A stretch of DNA of 64,000 nucleotides from Verrucomicrobiales bacterium (GCA_016795385.1 JAEUHI010000011.1:62001-126000); one strand, 5' to 3'; shown: positions 18,491 to 26,717, counted from the stretch's first letter. The notes: generated by a model from the sequence alone, not told the origin. Program-made: numbers and translations.

Positions 18491-18712
18491 TTAGGCTTGA
18501 GCCTGCAGGGTCTTCACGAGCGTGTGAAGGGCCGTATCATTTTCAAGGATGCTGGGTAGGAGCGCCTGGCGCTCCGACGGCCCCAGCTTGCCGGAAGCGA
18601 ATTCGCGGATCCGCTCGATCTGATCCTCCGTAAGAGGAGAGGCGGAGTGGCCGGAGACTTCCGGACCGAGGCTTTCGAGGAACTGGGTGAGGAGGGCGAT
18701 CTCGTTGTTCAT
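18491..18712 (-). CDS. Small helical protein heading the subtilase-GAF cassette
   Basis: A 73-residue acidic protein, MNNEIALLTQFLESLG onward, predicted to be helical with no Cys, signal peptide or membrane segment. A C-terminal stretch (GPSERQALLPSILENDTALH) resembles helical zf-HC2-like or regulatory-subunit ends but without the zinc ligands. I place the start at the ATG 18712; an in-frame upstream extension to 18751 is possible. It is one base from the GAF gene. Its size and place at the head of the operon make it a candidate substrate, inhibitor or partner of the subtilase; no family is recognised. Confidence 0.6.
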   Translation of the reverse strand: MNNEIALLTQFLESLGPEVSGHSASPLTEDQIERIREFASGKLGPSERQALLPSILENDTALHTLVKTLQAQA

Positions 18713-18870
18713 GGGACTGTAGAGTGGGAGTGAAAAATGGGGGTTTCCCATTCGACGCGGCTCACACGGGGATTATGCAGCGTTTCCGAAAGAATTCCGA
18801 AGGAAATTCACCAAGGTTCCAAATGGAGAGCTAATTCTAAACCGAAATTATAATAATTATAGTTTTTGTA

Positions 18871-18899
18871 TTGACGGCTTGAAGTTCCCCTCCTATGAT
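18871..18899 (+). promoter_or_regulatory. Sigma-70-type promoter of a small RNA
   Basis: TTGACG at 18871-18876 and TATGAT at 18894-18899 are spaced 17 bases apart, the optimal spacing, in a stretch that encodes no protein. The upstream 40 bases are strongly AT-rich. It faces right, away from the subtilase-GAF cassette. Confidence 0.7.
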
Positions 18900-18905
18900 G
18901 CCTCC

Positions 18906-19001
18906 ATGTGAAGCGGATTCGATTTGGAATCCCTAGGCCAAGTTGATTTGTTTTGAGGGGTCAAAGCGGCGCGGTTCCAGTTCGGGACGCGCCGCTTTTT
19001 C
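18906..19001 (+). ncRNA. Candidate small RNA of about 95 nt
   Basis: Lies between a good promoter (18871-18899) and a rho-independent terminator (18964-19001) and has no open frame with a start downstream of the promoter. The 5' part is unpaired and A/T-rich, including GATTTGTTTTGAGGGG. It matches none of the standard RNAs (tmRNA, SRP, RNase P, 6S) as far as I can judge. It is divergent from the small-protein/GAF/subtilase cassette. Confidence 0.5.
18964..19001 (+). terminator. Rho-independent terminator of the candidate small RNA
   Basis: Perfect 10-bp stem (AAGCGGCGCG at 18964-18973 with CGCGCCGCTT at 18988-18997), 14-nt loop, followed by a T run to 19000. Strong on the + strand only. Confidence 0.78.
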
Positions 19002-19035
19002 ATGGGTAACGACAAACCGAGCCCGCCCCCCGTAA

Positions 19036-19247
19036 ACGCAAAACGGCCCGGCACCAGAACTTTCGTTCATCGCGCCGGGCCGCCCCGTTCCGCACAAAAA
19101 ATACTTGGGTTGAACCCTCTTGAGGGGCCGCTATCCTCCGCAAAGGATAGGAAGTCTGGTAAGGCACTGAGAATCACCGGACGTAGAGAACCTAACACTG
19201 CAACCCTTTTCTGCAATTAAAATTTGAGGAAATTTTCACTTTTGAGC
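19036..19247 (-). ncRNA. Candidate structured RNA of about 210 nt, minus strand
   Basis: No protein frame is convincing here. On the minus strand a promoter (19254-19283) and a GC-rich hairpin with a short T run (19040-19082) bracket a strongly structured segment: GGGTTG near the 5' end can pair with CAACCC at 19106-19111, and inner hairpins include CTATCCT/AGGATAG (loop near 19140) and CCCTC/GAGGG. Its size is like 6S RNA, but the ends do not pair and I cannot claim that identity. Most inner stems also fit the other strand, so the orientation rests on the promoter and terminator. Confidence 0.42.
19040..19082 (-). terminator. Minus-strand rho-independent terminator
   Basis: A perfect 9-bp stem (CGGCCCGGC at 19044-19052 with GCCGGGCCG at 19074-19082) is followed, reading the minus strand, by four T. 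It would end transcripts entering from the right, such as the candidate RNA. Confidence 0.65.
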
Positions 19248-19253
19248 CTTGCA

Positions 19254-19283
19254 TTTAAAAAAATGCCAGTTCCAACCAGTCAA
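19254..19283 (-). promoter_or_regulatory. Minus-strand sigma-70-like promoter
   Basis: Reading the minus strand, TTGACT (19283-19278) and TTTTAA/TTTAAA (near 19260-19254) are 17-18 bases apart. The gap contains AT-rich sequence and no coding frame. It would drive the candidate structured RNA. Confidence 0.5.
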
Positions 19284-19410
19284 AGAGGCCGATTTCACAA
19301 ATTTCCCCTCGACAGTCGCTGAGAACGGCTCAATATAAGGCATGGTTTATCATTTGTGAGAATGAATTTCTCGTTTTTGCGAGTCAATTCCTGCCCTTTC
19401 CCCTGCCACC

Positions 19411-22400
19411 ATGCGCCTGAAATCTCTTGAGATTCACGGATTCAAATCCTTCGCTGACAAGACCAAACTCGAGTTTCACGAGGGCGTCACCGGCATCGTG
19501 GGTCCGAATGGCTGCGGCAAATCCAATATCGTAGACTCGATGCGCTGGGTCCTCGGCGAGACCTCCGCGAAGGCGCTTCGCGGTGGCGAAATGTCGGACG
19601 TCATCTTCAACGGTACTGACAAACGCTCGCCGCTGGGCATGGCGGAAGTGACGCTGACGCTCTCGGGCTGCTCGGGCATTCTCGCCACCGACTACGACGA
19701 GGTTTCCCTCGGTCGCCGCGTGTTCCGCGATGGAAAGAGCGAATATCTCATCAACAAGCAGCCCTGCCGTCTCAAGGACATCCACAATCTCCTGATGGAC
19801 ACGGGGATCGGGCGGACGAGCTATTCGATCATGGAGCAAGGCAAGATCGACATGCTCCTCAGCTCGAAACCCGAGGATCGGCGTGCCGTTTTCGAGGAAG
19901 CCGCGGGCATCACGAAATACAAGACGCAGAAAAAGGAGGCGCTCCGAAAGCTCGACTACACCGAGGCGAACCTCGTCCGCATCCGCGATGTCATCGCCGA
20001 GAACGAGCGGCAAATCCGCTCCCTCTCCCGCCAGGCCTCCAAGGCGAAGCGTTACCAATCGCTCTTCGACGACGTGCGCACCCTCGAGCTGCATCTCGGC
20101 CACAAGAAGTGGCGGGAGATCCGGGCGGAGAAGTCGGAGCTGTCGAATTCGATCCGGCAGTTCACGGTGCGTCAGGATGAGCTGGAGGACGCCATTGAGA
20201 AGCGCCAGGCCGAGATGGCGGCCGCGCGGGTCGAGTATCAGGAGATCGAACGCCGCCTCGCCGAGCTCCAGGCCTTGCTTGCCAAACTGGAAAACGAGGT
20301 CGGCAATGCCGCGAACCGGATCGAGTTCAACGGCGAGCGCACCCACGAGCATTCCATCCGCATCCGTCAGAACGAGGAGGAGATCGCCGAAGCCACGGAA
20401 AAGCGCGTCCGCCAGGAAGCGGATCTCGAAAATGCCAATCGCCAACTCGAGGCGGTCGCCTCGCGTATCGCCGAGGAACAAGCCGGTGTGGAAACCCTCG
20501 AGGTCGAGACCCGTGCCGCCCGCCAGCGCCGCGAGGAATTGAACCAGCGCATCCGCGGAATCGAGGAAGAACGCAGCGCCCTGAAGAGCCGTATCGCGAG
20601 CCTCGAAGCCAACCTCGCCACGAACGAGCGACAAACCGAATCCGACGAGCAACGCTCCGCCCAGCTCGCCGAAGAAATCACACGCCTCCGCGCCGACGAA
20701 GATTCCCGCAAGGGCGACGCCGCCGAATTCAAGGATCGCATCGCCGGACACCAGATGGCGATCGAGAGCTACGAGGAGAGTCTCGCCGAACTCGAGCAGA
20801 AATACCATCGCGCCCGCCGCGCCGCGGCCGACCTGCAGGAGGATCTCTCCTCGCTTCACAAACTGCGTGCCGAAAAGCGCTCGCGCCTCGAGGTGCTCGA
20901 ACAGCTCATCGCCGATGGCGAAGGCTTTGAGAAAGGTGCCCAGGAAGTGCTGAAAGGGCTCGACGACCCCGGCTATTTCACTCCACACCTGCGCAGTCCC
21001 CTCGCCAACCAGATCGAGGTCGATTCGCGTTTTGCCGATGCGATCGAGGCGGCGCTGGGCCGCAGGCTGCAATCGGTGATCGTCTCCGACATCGCCGTCG
21101 CCGAGAAAGTGATCACGACCTTGCGCGAGGGCAATCTCGGAAAGGCGTCCGTGATCGCCGAAAGCCATCTTTCGAACAGCACCCCGGCCCATCGGGAGCG
21201 GGCTCCCCTCGGCGCGATCGCCTGGGCGGCCGAAAAGGTCCGCTGCCAGCCGATGGTGGAGTCGCTTGTGGCCCGCTTGCTCGAGGGCGTCCTCCTCGTT
21301 GAGGATCTCGGCACGGCGCTGCGTCTCCGTGAGGAGGGCTGCACCTTCGCCATTGCCACCCTCACCGGAGAATTTTTTACCACCGAAGGCATTATCCACG
21401 GCGGCCGCACCGGTGATGGATCGATCTCCGTCCTGAGGATGCAGACCGAAGTCCGCGAGTTGCGCGAGATCACCGACGCGCTCGACCAAGAGGTGGAGAG
21501 CCGCCAGCAGCGTCGCGATGAACTCAACGCGCGCGTCGATGAATTCGAAGGGAGCCTCCAGGAGGCCCGGGAAAGGCTGCAGCAAAAGCGCGTCTCCTCC
21601 TCCACCCTCGAAGGCAAGCTCGCCCTCATCGAGCGCGACTTGAACCAGCTCCGCAACCGCATCGAGAGCCTCGAATGGGAGCAACGCGAGGTCGACGAGC
21701 GCACCGCCCGCATCCGCGCGGAACTTGAGGAGAAGCGGGCCGAGCGGGAATCATCCCTTTTCCGCGTTTCCGAACTCGACGAAGAGACGGCCGCCACGGC
21801 CACCGCTCTCGACGAGGCCCGCATCCGCGAGGAGCAACTCACCGAAGAAGTCACCGCCGCCCGCACCCGGCTGGCGGTGGAGAACGGGACGCGCGAAAAG
21901 TTCGAGGAACAGCGCGAGCCCATGCTCGCCCGCCTCGCCGAACTCATCGAACTCGTCACCCGGCGCGAGGCCGAGATCATCGACCGGCGCGACCGCATCG
22001 CCAACGCCGAGACGGAGTCCCGGATGCTCCAGGAACGCATCCACGAATGGGAGGCCGAAGCCGCCGCCGCCACGGTCGAACGCGACCGCATCCGCGAAGA
22101 GCGCAACGGCTACTCCGAGCGGATCGAGGAAGGCGAATCCGATCTCACCCGGAAACGGAAGGAGGTGCAGCAGGTGGCATCCCAGATGGGCAAGGAGCAG
22201 GTCAAAGTCGCCCAACTCGATCTGACCCTAGAAAATCTCGAACGCACCTGCCGCGATCGTTATCGCACCGAGCTCGAGTTCTTTGAGCCCGACAGTCATG
22301 CCCTGCTCCTCGCCATCGAGGAACGCCGTAAAAACGGCGCGATGCGGCTGCGTGCCTATTCCGAGAATGACGTGGACGAGGAGGGATCCTCTCCCGCCCC

Positions 22401-23211
22401 CGTGTCTGAAGAGGCGACGCCGGAAGGTGCGGAGGCCATCGGGCTGGAGGAGGAAATGGCCGTCGGCGATGATTTCAACGGCGAAGAGCCCGTGCTCGAA
22501 GATCCCGCCGAGCCCGATTGGGAGTTCGTCGAGGAAGTGGTCGCCCAGCTCCGCACCAAGCTCGATTCGATGGGCCCCGTGAACATCGATGCGATCGAGG
22601 AATTCGACGAACTCGAGGAGCATTACAAATTCAACGTGCAGCAGCTCGAGGATCTCGAGAACTCCAAGGAGGAACTCCTCCGCATGATCGCACGCATCAA
22701 CCGCGACACGCGCAAGATGTTCTCGGAAACCTTCGAGCAGATCCGGAAGAACTTCCGCGACATGTTCCGCGAACTCTTCGGGGAGAAAGCCAAAGCCGAT
22801 CTCGTGCTGCTCGACGACAACGATCCCCTCGAGTGCGGCATCGACATCATCGCGAAACCTCCCGGGAAGAAGCTGCAATCGATCAGCCTTCTCTCGGGCG
22901 GGGAGCGCTCGATGACGGCAGTCGCCCTGCTCTTCGGCATCTACATGGTGAAGCCCTCGCCCTTCTGCGTGCTCGACGAACTCGATGCCCCGCTCGATGA
23001 GTCGAACATCGCCCGCTTCCTCCGCGTCCTCGATCGCTTCATCGGCAGCAGCCAGTTTGTCATCGTGACCCACAGCAAACGCACCATGTCGCGGGCCGAT
23101 GTGATGTACGGCGTCTCGATGGAGGAGTTCGGCGTGTCGAAGACCGTGGGCGTCACCTTCTCGAAGGCCGGCGAAGCCAAAGGTGGCAAGCAGGCGATGG
23201 TGGGTGGGTGA
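19411..23211 (+). CDS. smc: Chromosome segregation/condensin ATPase SMC
   Basis: The core SMC ATPase that compacts and separates chromosomes with ScpA/ScpB. The 1266-residue protein has Walker A (GPNGCGKSN) at residue 31, long heptad coiled coils at about 170-500 and 690-980, a hinge domain around 515-680 (ANQIEVDSRFADAIEAALGR), the signature LLSGGERSM near 1160 and Walker B (FCVLDELDAPLDE) near 1183. An unusual acidic insert at about 985-1035 (runs of E and D with Pro/Ala) sits between the C-terminal coil and the head. The upstream 200 bp is AT-rich; a weak TCGACA/TATAAG promoter is at 19309-19339. Downstream, a perfect 10-bp palindromic hairpin (23215-23236) without a T run separates it from the next gene. 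Confidence 0.96.
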   Translation: MRLKSLEIHGFKSFADKTKLEFHEGVTGIVGPNGCGKSNIVDSMRWVLGETSAKALRGGEMSDVIFNGTDKRSPLGMAEVTLTLSGCSGILATDYDEVSLGRRVFRDGKSEYLINKQPCRLKDIHNLLMDTGIGRTSYSIMEQGKIDMLLSSKPEDRRAVFEEAAGITKYKTQKKEALRKLDYTEANLVRIRDVIAENERQIRSLSRQASKAKRYQSLFDDVRTLELHLGHKKWREIRAEKSELSNSIRQFTVRQDELEDAIEKRQAEMAAARVEYQEIERRLAELQALLAKLENEVGNAANRIEFNGERTHEHSIRIRQNEEEIAEATEKRVRQEADLENANRQLEAVASRIAEEQAGVETLEVETRAARQRREELNQRIRGIEEERSALKSRIASLEANLATNERQTESDEQRSAQLAEEITRLRADEDSRKGDAAEFKDRIAGHQMAIESYEESLAELEQKYHRARRAAADLQEDLSSLHKLRAEKRSRLEVLEQLIADGEGFEKGAQEVLKGLDDPGYFTPHLRSPLANQIEVDSRFADAIEAALGRRLQSVIVSDIAVAEKVITTLREGNLGKASVIAESHLSNSTPAHRERAPLGAIAWAAEKVRCQPMVESLVARLLEGVLLVEDLGTALRLREEGCTFAIATLTGEFFTTEGIIHGGRTGDGSISVLRMQTEVRELREITDALDQEVESRQQRRDELNARVDEFEGSLQEARERLQQKRVSSSTLEGKLALIERDLNQLRNRIESLEWEQREVDERTARIRAELEEKRAERESSLFRVSELDEETAATATALDEARIREEQLTEEVTAARTRLAVENGTREKFEEQREPMLARLAELIELVTRREAEIIDRRDRIANAETESRMLQERIHEWEAEAAAATVERDRIREERNGYSERIEEGESDLTRKRKEVQQVASQMGKEQVKVAQLDLTLENLERTCRDRYRTELEFFEPDSHALLLAIEERRKNGAMRLRAYSENDVDEEGSSPAPVSEEATPEGAEAIGLEEEMAVGDDFNGEEPVLEDPAEPDWEFVEEVVAQLRTKLDSMGPVNIDAIEEFDELEEHYKFNVQQLEDLENSKEELLRMIARINRDTRKMFSETFEQIRKNFRDMFRELFGEKAKADLVLLDDNDPLECGIDIIAKPPGKKLQSISLLSGGERSMTAVALLFGIYMVKPSPFCVLDELDAPLDESNIARFLRVLDRFIGSSQFVIVTHSKRTMSRADVMYGVSMEEFGVSKTVGVTFSKAGEAKGGKQAMVGG

Positions 23212-23292
23212 AGCGTCGCCTCTCTCGAGAGAGGCGACCTTCCTGCAAAAAGGATTTGAGACCCGTCGCGATTCCTCCATCGTAGCGCCGCG

Positions 23293-24183
23293 ATGCGATC
23301 CACCTTTTCCCTCCTTTTCACGGCCTGTCTTCTGGCCGGGGAAATCCGTGATCTCGCCGCAGTGGAATCGCAGCCGTTGTCTCGTCCTGGCATCGCGCGC
23401 GTGCAACTCGTCACCGAGGTCCCGGCCATCGTCCCGGGTGAACCCTTCACCGTCGGGCTCAGGCTCGAACCGTTGCCCGATCATCACACCTACTGGCGTG
23501 GCCCGGGCATCGTCGGCGTGGCGACACGTCTGGACTGGACCCTGCCCGAGGGTTTCAAAGTCGGCGACATGACCTGGCCCCCGCCTTCCCTCGTCGACAT
23601 GGCGGGCTTCCTCGCTCACGGATACAAGGGGCCGGTTTTGATCCTCACCGAGATCCTTCCTCCCCCAGACTTCAAGGGAACGGAGACCGTGATCGCGGCC
23701 CGTGCCTCATGGATGGCGTGCGCGGTCTCCTGCAATCCGGGCATCGCCGATCTCTCCTTGAAACTTCCGATCGCCCCGGCGGGCGGGACTCCCGCAGTCG
23801 ATGGGGAGATCGCCAAGGCTTTTGCCAAAGTCCGCGACTCGGCTCCGAAAACCGCTCCGGAGGATTGGTCGTTCACCGTGCGGTTGGCGACCCCCGATCG
23901 CATCCAGCTGACCGCATCCATCCCCGGCCTCTCTCCTGACGCCGCGAAATCCATCCACGTGTTTTGTGATGACATGCAGGTCGACTCCGACGAACCCCAG
24001 GCGATCGAAATGATCGATGCCGACGCGGGCATCGTGCGGATCGTCCTCTCCCGTCCCGAGTTCGCGCCCAAATCGCCCAAAGCGCTCACCGGAGTGTTGC
24101 ATTGTCCCGGAGGTTGGCCCGGAATCGGCTCCTCTTATGTCGAGTTTTCGGCCGCTTGGCCGCCTCGCAGTTTTCCCGAATGA
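23293..24183 (+). CDS. Secreted protein with DsbD N-terminal-like domain
   Basis: A 296-residue exported protein with a signal peptide (MRSTFSLLFTACLLAG). The body resembles the periplasmic N-terminal domain of DsbD/ScsB-type disulfide reductases: HTYWRGPGIVGVATRLDW, LPEGFKVGDMTWPPP and an ARASWMACAVSCNPG stretch with a CxxxC pair. The membrane and thioredoxin domains of full DsbD are absent, so this is a stand-alone domain that may accept electrons from or relay them to another redox partner. Its stop overlaps the start of the SET gene by three bases, implying cotranscription. Confidence 0.72.
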   Translation: MRSTFSLLFTACLLAGEIRDLAAVESQPLSRPGIARVQLVTEVPAIVPGEPFTVGLRLEPLPDHHTYWRGPGIVGVATRLDWTLPEGFKVGDMTWPPPSLVDMAGFLAHGYKGPVLILTEILPPPDFKGTETVIAARASWMACAVSCNPGIADLSLKLPIAPAGGTPAVDGEIAKAFAKVRDSAPKTAPEDWSFTVRLATPDRIQLTASIPGLSPDAAKSIHVFCDDMQVDSDEPQAIEMIDADAGIVRIVLSRPEFAPKSPKALTGVLHCPGGWPGIGSSYVEFSAAWPPRSFPE

Positions 24184-24758
24184 AAAAAGAATCCGCTCTG
24201 TTGGAAGGCGAACGTTGTGATTCGAAGTGGTGCGAAGTCCGCCACTCCGGCATCCATGGCCGCGGCCTTTTCGCCAAAAAACGCATCCCCCAGGGGACGA
24301 ACATCATCGAATACGTCGGTGAGAAGATCGACAAGGAGGAGTCCAACCGGCGGGGCTGGGCCCGCATCGATTACGCGAAGAAAACCGGCGACGCCGCCGT
24401 CTACATCTTCACCCTCGACGACGAATACGACATCGACGGCGACATTCCGACCAATTCGGCGCGCCTCATCAATCACAGCTGCGAACCGAATTGCGAAGCC
24501 TGGATCGAGGACGGCTCCATCTGGATCGGGGCAGGCCGCGATATCGAGAAGGGCGAGGAGCTTTTCTACAATTACGGCTTCGACCTCGAATCGTGGGAGG
24601 ATCACCCCTGCTATTGTGGATCGAAACGTTGCGTCGGCTACATCGCGGGCAAGGAATACTGGCCCGAACTGAAGAAGCGCATCGCCGCGAAGAACGCCAA
24701 GGCGAAGGCAAAAGCGAAAGGCGCCTCCAAAAAAGCCGCGAAACGCAAGAGCGCTTGA
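24180..24758 (+). CDS. SET-domain protein-lysine methyltransferase with Lys-rich tail
   Basis: A 192-residue SET protein: RHSGIHGRGLFAKKRIPQG and YVGEKIDKEE at the N-terminal half, the catalytic NHSCEPNCE near residue 102, the YNYGFDL stretch, and a post-SET CYCGSKRC that binds zinc with the NHSC cysteine. The last 28 residues are Lys/Ala-rich (KAKAKAKGASKKAAKRK), like the tails of histone H1-type proteins and a plausible DNA- or self-binding tail. Its substrate may be a DNA-binding protein or its own tail; none is identified here. The start overlaps the preceding gene as ATGA. Confidence 0.88.
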   Translation: MKKESALLEGERCDSKWCEVRHSGIHGRGLFAKKRIPQGTNIIEYVGEKIDKEESNRRGWARIDYAKKTGDAAVYIFTLDDEYDIDGDIPTNSARLINHSCEPNCEAWIEDGSIWIGAGRDIEKGEELFYNYGFDLESWEDHPCYCGSKRCVGYIAGKEYWPELKKRIAAKNAKAKAKAKGASKKAAKRKSA

Positions 24759-24760
24759 AG

Positions 24761-24779
24761 GGCCCGCACCCGGCGGGCC
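24761..24779. terminator. GC-rich hairpin between converging genes
   Basis: Perfect 7-bp stem GGCCCGC/GCGGGCC with a 5-nt loop in the 39-bp gap between the SET gene and the LysM gene, which converge. It lacks a T run, so it is a likely but unproven bidirectional stop. Confidence 0.4.
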
Positions 24780-24797
24780 GGTTGCCTGGACCAGCTA

Positions 24798-25439
24798 TCA
24801 GGGAATCCGCAGGCTTTGGCCCGGACGGATGTTGTCGCTGGTAAGCCCGTTGATCCGTTTCAGATCCGCGACACTGGTGCTGTGCCGGTTCGCGATCGCG
24901 AAGAGGGTATCGCCCGAAGCGACCTTGTGATAACTCGGGGCGGGCGCGGCTTCCGGAATACCGGCGGAGGCGAGCGTCACCGGCGCGACTTCACCGGCAG
25001 GCGCGGAGGCGAGTGTCACCGCTCCATCCGTGCCGCCCGGGGTGGCACCCGACGCTGGTCCCACGAACGACGCACCCGACTCACGGGCGGCCGAGGCCTC
25101 GGCGTAGGTGGGATAGGTGGCATTGGTCGGTGCGGGAGCATCGGTCCCCTCCGTCGTGGTCGAAGCCAACTGAGGCGCGGTCGTGGCACCGGGAGCCGCG
25201 GAGCGATCCTTGCCCGTGGCGTTGCTCTTCACCCAATCCTTGCGGTAGTTTCCCTGCTCATCAAAAGGGTAATCATTCCGCTCCATGCCGTGGCCGGCCG
25301 GGGTTTTCAGCTTCGCGGGGTCGTAGCTGACGTCCTTGTAGGACTTTGTCGCGGACGTCTTGCACTGCGTGAGAAACGGCGGCACAAGAACCCCGAAGAG
25401 GAGACAAGCAACGAGACGGAGAGACTCTGTGGTGCGCAT
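24798..25439 (-). CDS. LysM-domain lipoprotein
   Basis: A 213-residue lipoprotein: signal peptide with lipobox ending FLTQC near residue 26, a linker of about 125 residues rich in Ala, Thr, Ser and Pro, and one C-terminal LysM module (HKVASGDTLFAIANRHSTSV through LKRINGLTSDNIRPG) at about residues 165-212. LysM binds GlcNAc in peptidoglycan, so the protein should link the membrane to the wall. The start is the ATG at 25439; an upstream in-frame extension is unlikely because it would bury the signal peptide. No hydrolase domain is visible. Confidence 0.85.
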   Translation of the reverse strand: MRTTESLRLVACLLFGVLVPPFLTQCKTSATKSYKDVSYDPAKLKTPAGHGMERNDYPFDEQGNYRKDWVKSNATGKDRSAAPGATTAPQLASTTTEGTDAPAPTNATYPTYAEASAARESGASFVGPASGATPGGTDGAVTLASAPAGEVAPVTLASAGIPEAAPAPSYHKVASGDTLFAIANRHSTSVADLKRINGLTSDNIRPGQSLRIP

Positions 25440-25605
25440 GACTGGATGAAAGATGACTGCCAAAGGAACGATTCACGGACCGACGTCCGTAGAAGCGAAT
25501 TGATTCAAAATTAGCGGGAAATTTTTAAAAATAAAGAAAACTTAACAGATTTCCTTCACCCTTTTCCGTCCACCAGCTCCGGCCGGGAGCGATTCCCGCC
25601 GAACT

Positions 25606-26568
25606 TCACTCCACAGGCTGGGCCCTCGCCGGAGCCTCGGCGGCTTCCGCATCCCCTTCCCCGCCTTTCAGAAGCCTCGCAGCCTCCTCGCCGGGAGGGG
25701 ACGTCGCATCGATCGCCACGATCTGACGCAAGGTGGTCGTGGCCGCATCCGACTTCCCGGCTCGCTTCTCAAAGCCCGCGCGATTCAGGAGCGCCCCCTG
25801 CAGCGATTCTCCCTCCAGTTTCTGCCCTTCGATGTGCCGGTTGGTCACGGCGATCATCTCCTCCCACTTCGACTCGCGGGCCAGCTTCTGGATTTCGCGG
25901 CTGTAGTCCGCCTCGGCGATCAATTTGCGGAAGGGACCCGCCATTTTCAAAACGTCATCGGGGTCCGCGGCGAGGACGGCTTCCATCTCCGCGCGATAGA
26001 ATCGGGCGATGAGCGCACTTGGCACATCGGGAATCGCCCGGCTCAGGGCCTTCGCTTTGTCCACCCCGGCGAGATTCGCCCCCTCCTTTACCGCCGCGAG
26101 ATTGTCTTCGTGCACCGCGAGGATCCCGAGGATCTGATCGCCATACTCCTTGGGTTGGAGCGGCTGGTATCCGTTGAGCCCGAAAGGCCGGCCCTCCGCG
26201 TCCGTGAGCACGACCGTGGGGAATCCTCTCACCCGGTAGGCTTCGCGAAGCACCGCCTTTTGCGCCGCCTCTTCGCGGGGCATCACGTTGTCCTTCGGAT
26301 ACTCGAGCTTCAGGAGCGCGAATTGAGGCGACACCGTCGCGATGAAAGCCGGATCGCCGAGAATCTCATCGTAGAACTTCGCGCAGATCTCGATCCAATC
26401 GGTGCCGGTGAAGACGATGAGCAGCTTTTTCCCCTCCGCCCGCGCCTCGTTCATCGCCGAGGCATAATCCCGGTGCCAGATCCCCAAGGCGCGCGCCTCC
26501 GAGGCGGAGCACGCCAGCATCGCCCAAAGAATGAGGAACCAGCGGCGGAACGGGGGGAAACACTTCAT
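25606..26568 (-). CDS. Thioredoxin-like protein with incomplete CxxC motif
   Basis: A 320-residue exported protein with a signal peptide or N-terminal membrane helix (FLILWAMLACSASEARA). A thioredoxin fold spans about residues 25-150 (LLIVFTGTDWIEICAKFYDE, RGFPTVVLTDAEG). The active site reads WIEIC, so the first Cys of the usual WCxxC is Ile and only one Cys is left; redox activity is doubtful, though a single Cys could support mixed-disulfide chemistry. The C-terminal part (about 160-320) is helical, possibly TPR-like. It is transcribed away from the cytochrome/sugar dehydrogenase pair. Start ATG 26568 was chosen because the upstream frame has no signal peptide. Confidence 0.75.
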   Translation of the reverse strand: MKCFPPFRRWFLILWAMLACSASEARALGIWHRDYASAMNEARAEGKKLLIVFTGTDWIEICAKFYDEILGDPAFIATVSPQFALLKLEYPKDNVMPREEAAQKAVLREAYRVRGFPTVVLTDAEGRPFGLNGYQPLQPKEYGDQILGILAVHEDNLAAVKEGANLAGVDKAKALSRAIPDVPSALIARFYRAEMEAVLAADPDDVLKMAGPFRKLIAEADYSREIQKLARESKWEEMIAVTNRHIEGQKLEGESLQGALLNRAGFEKRAGKSDAATTTLRQIVAIDATSPPGEEAARLLKGGEGDAEAAEAPARAQPVE

Positions 26569-26717
26569 GTATCGGAAAGAGAGGGCAAAAACCAAGACGT
26601 CTTGTCGCAAAACGGCCAAAAGACGACATCCATTCGTAAAAAAGGGGCCGCTGGCACGCGCCAAGTCACTTTGACCAAAAGGGGTCTTTATACTACCCTC
26701 CCCCGCCCCGATATCAA

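Noticed and set aside
18895..18936. 13-codon peptide MMPPCEADSIWNP
   Set aside because: Its ATG lies inside the -10 box of the putative promoter, so it would not be on the transcript.
19036..19247. 6S RNA
   Set aside because: Size fits but the 5' and 3' ends do not pair as in 6S; reported only as an unassigned structured RNA.
19384..21684. Long open frame (about 766 codons) antisense to smc
   Set aside because: High GC keeps stop codons rare in the antisense frame; smc itself has complete conserved motifs and the antisense protein has none.
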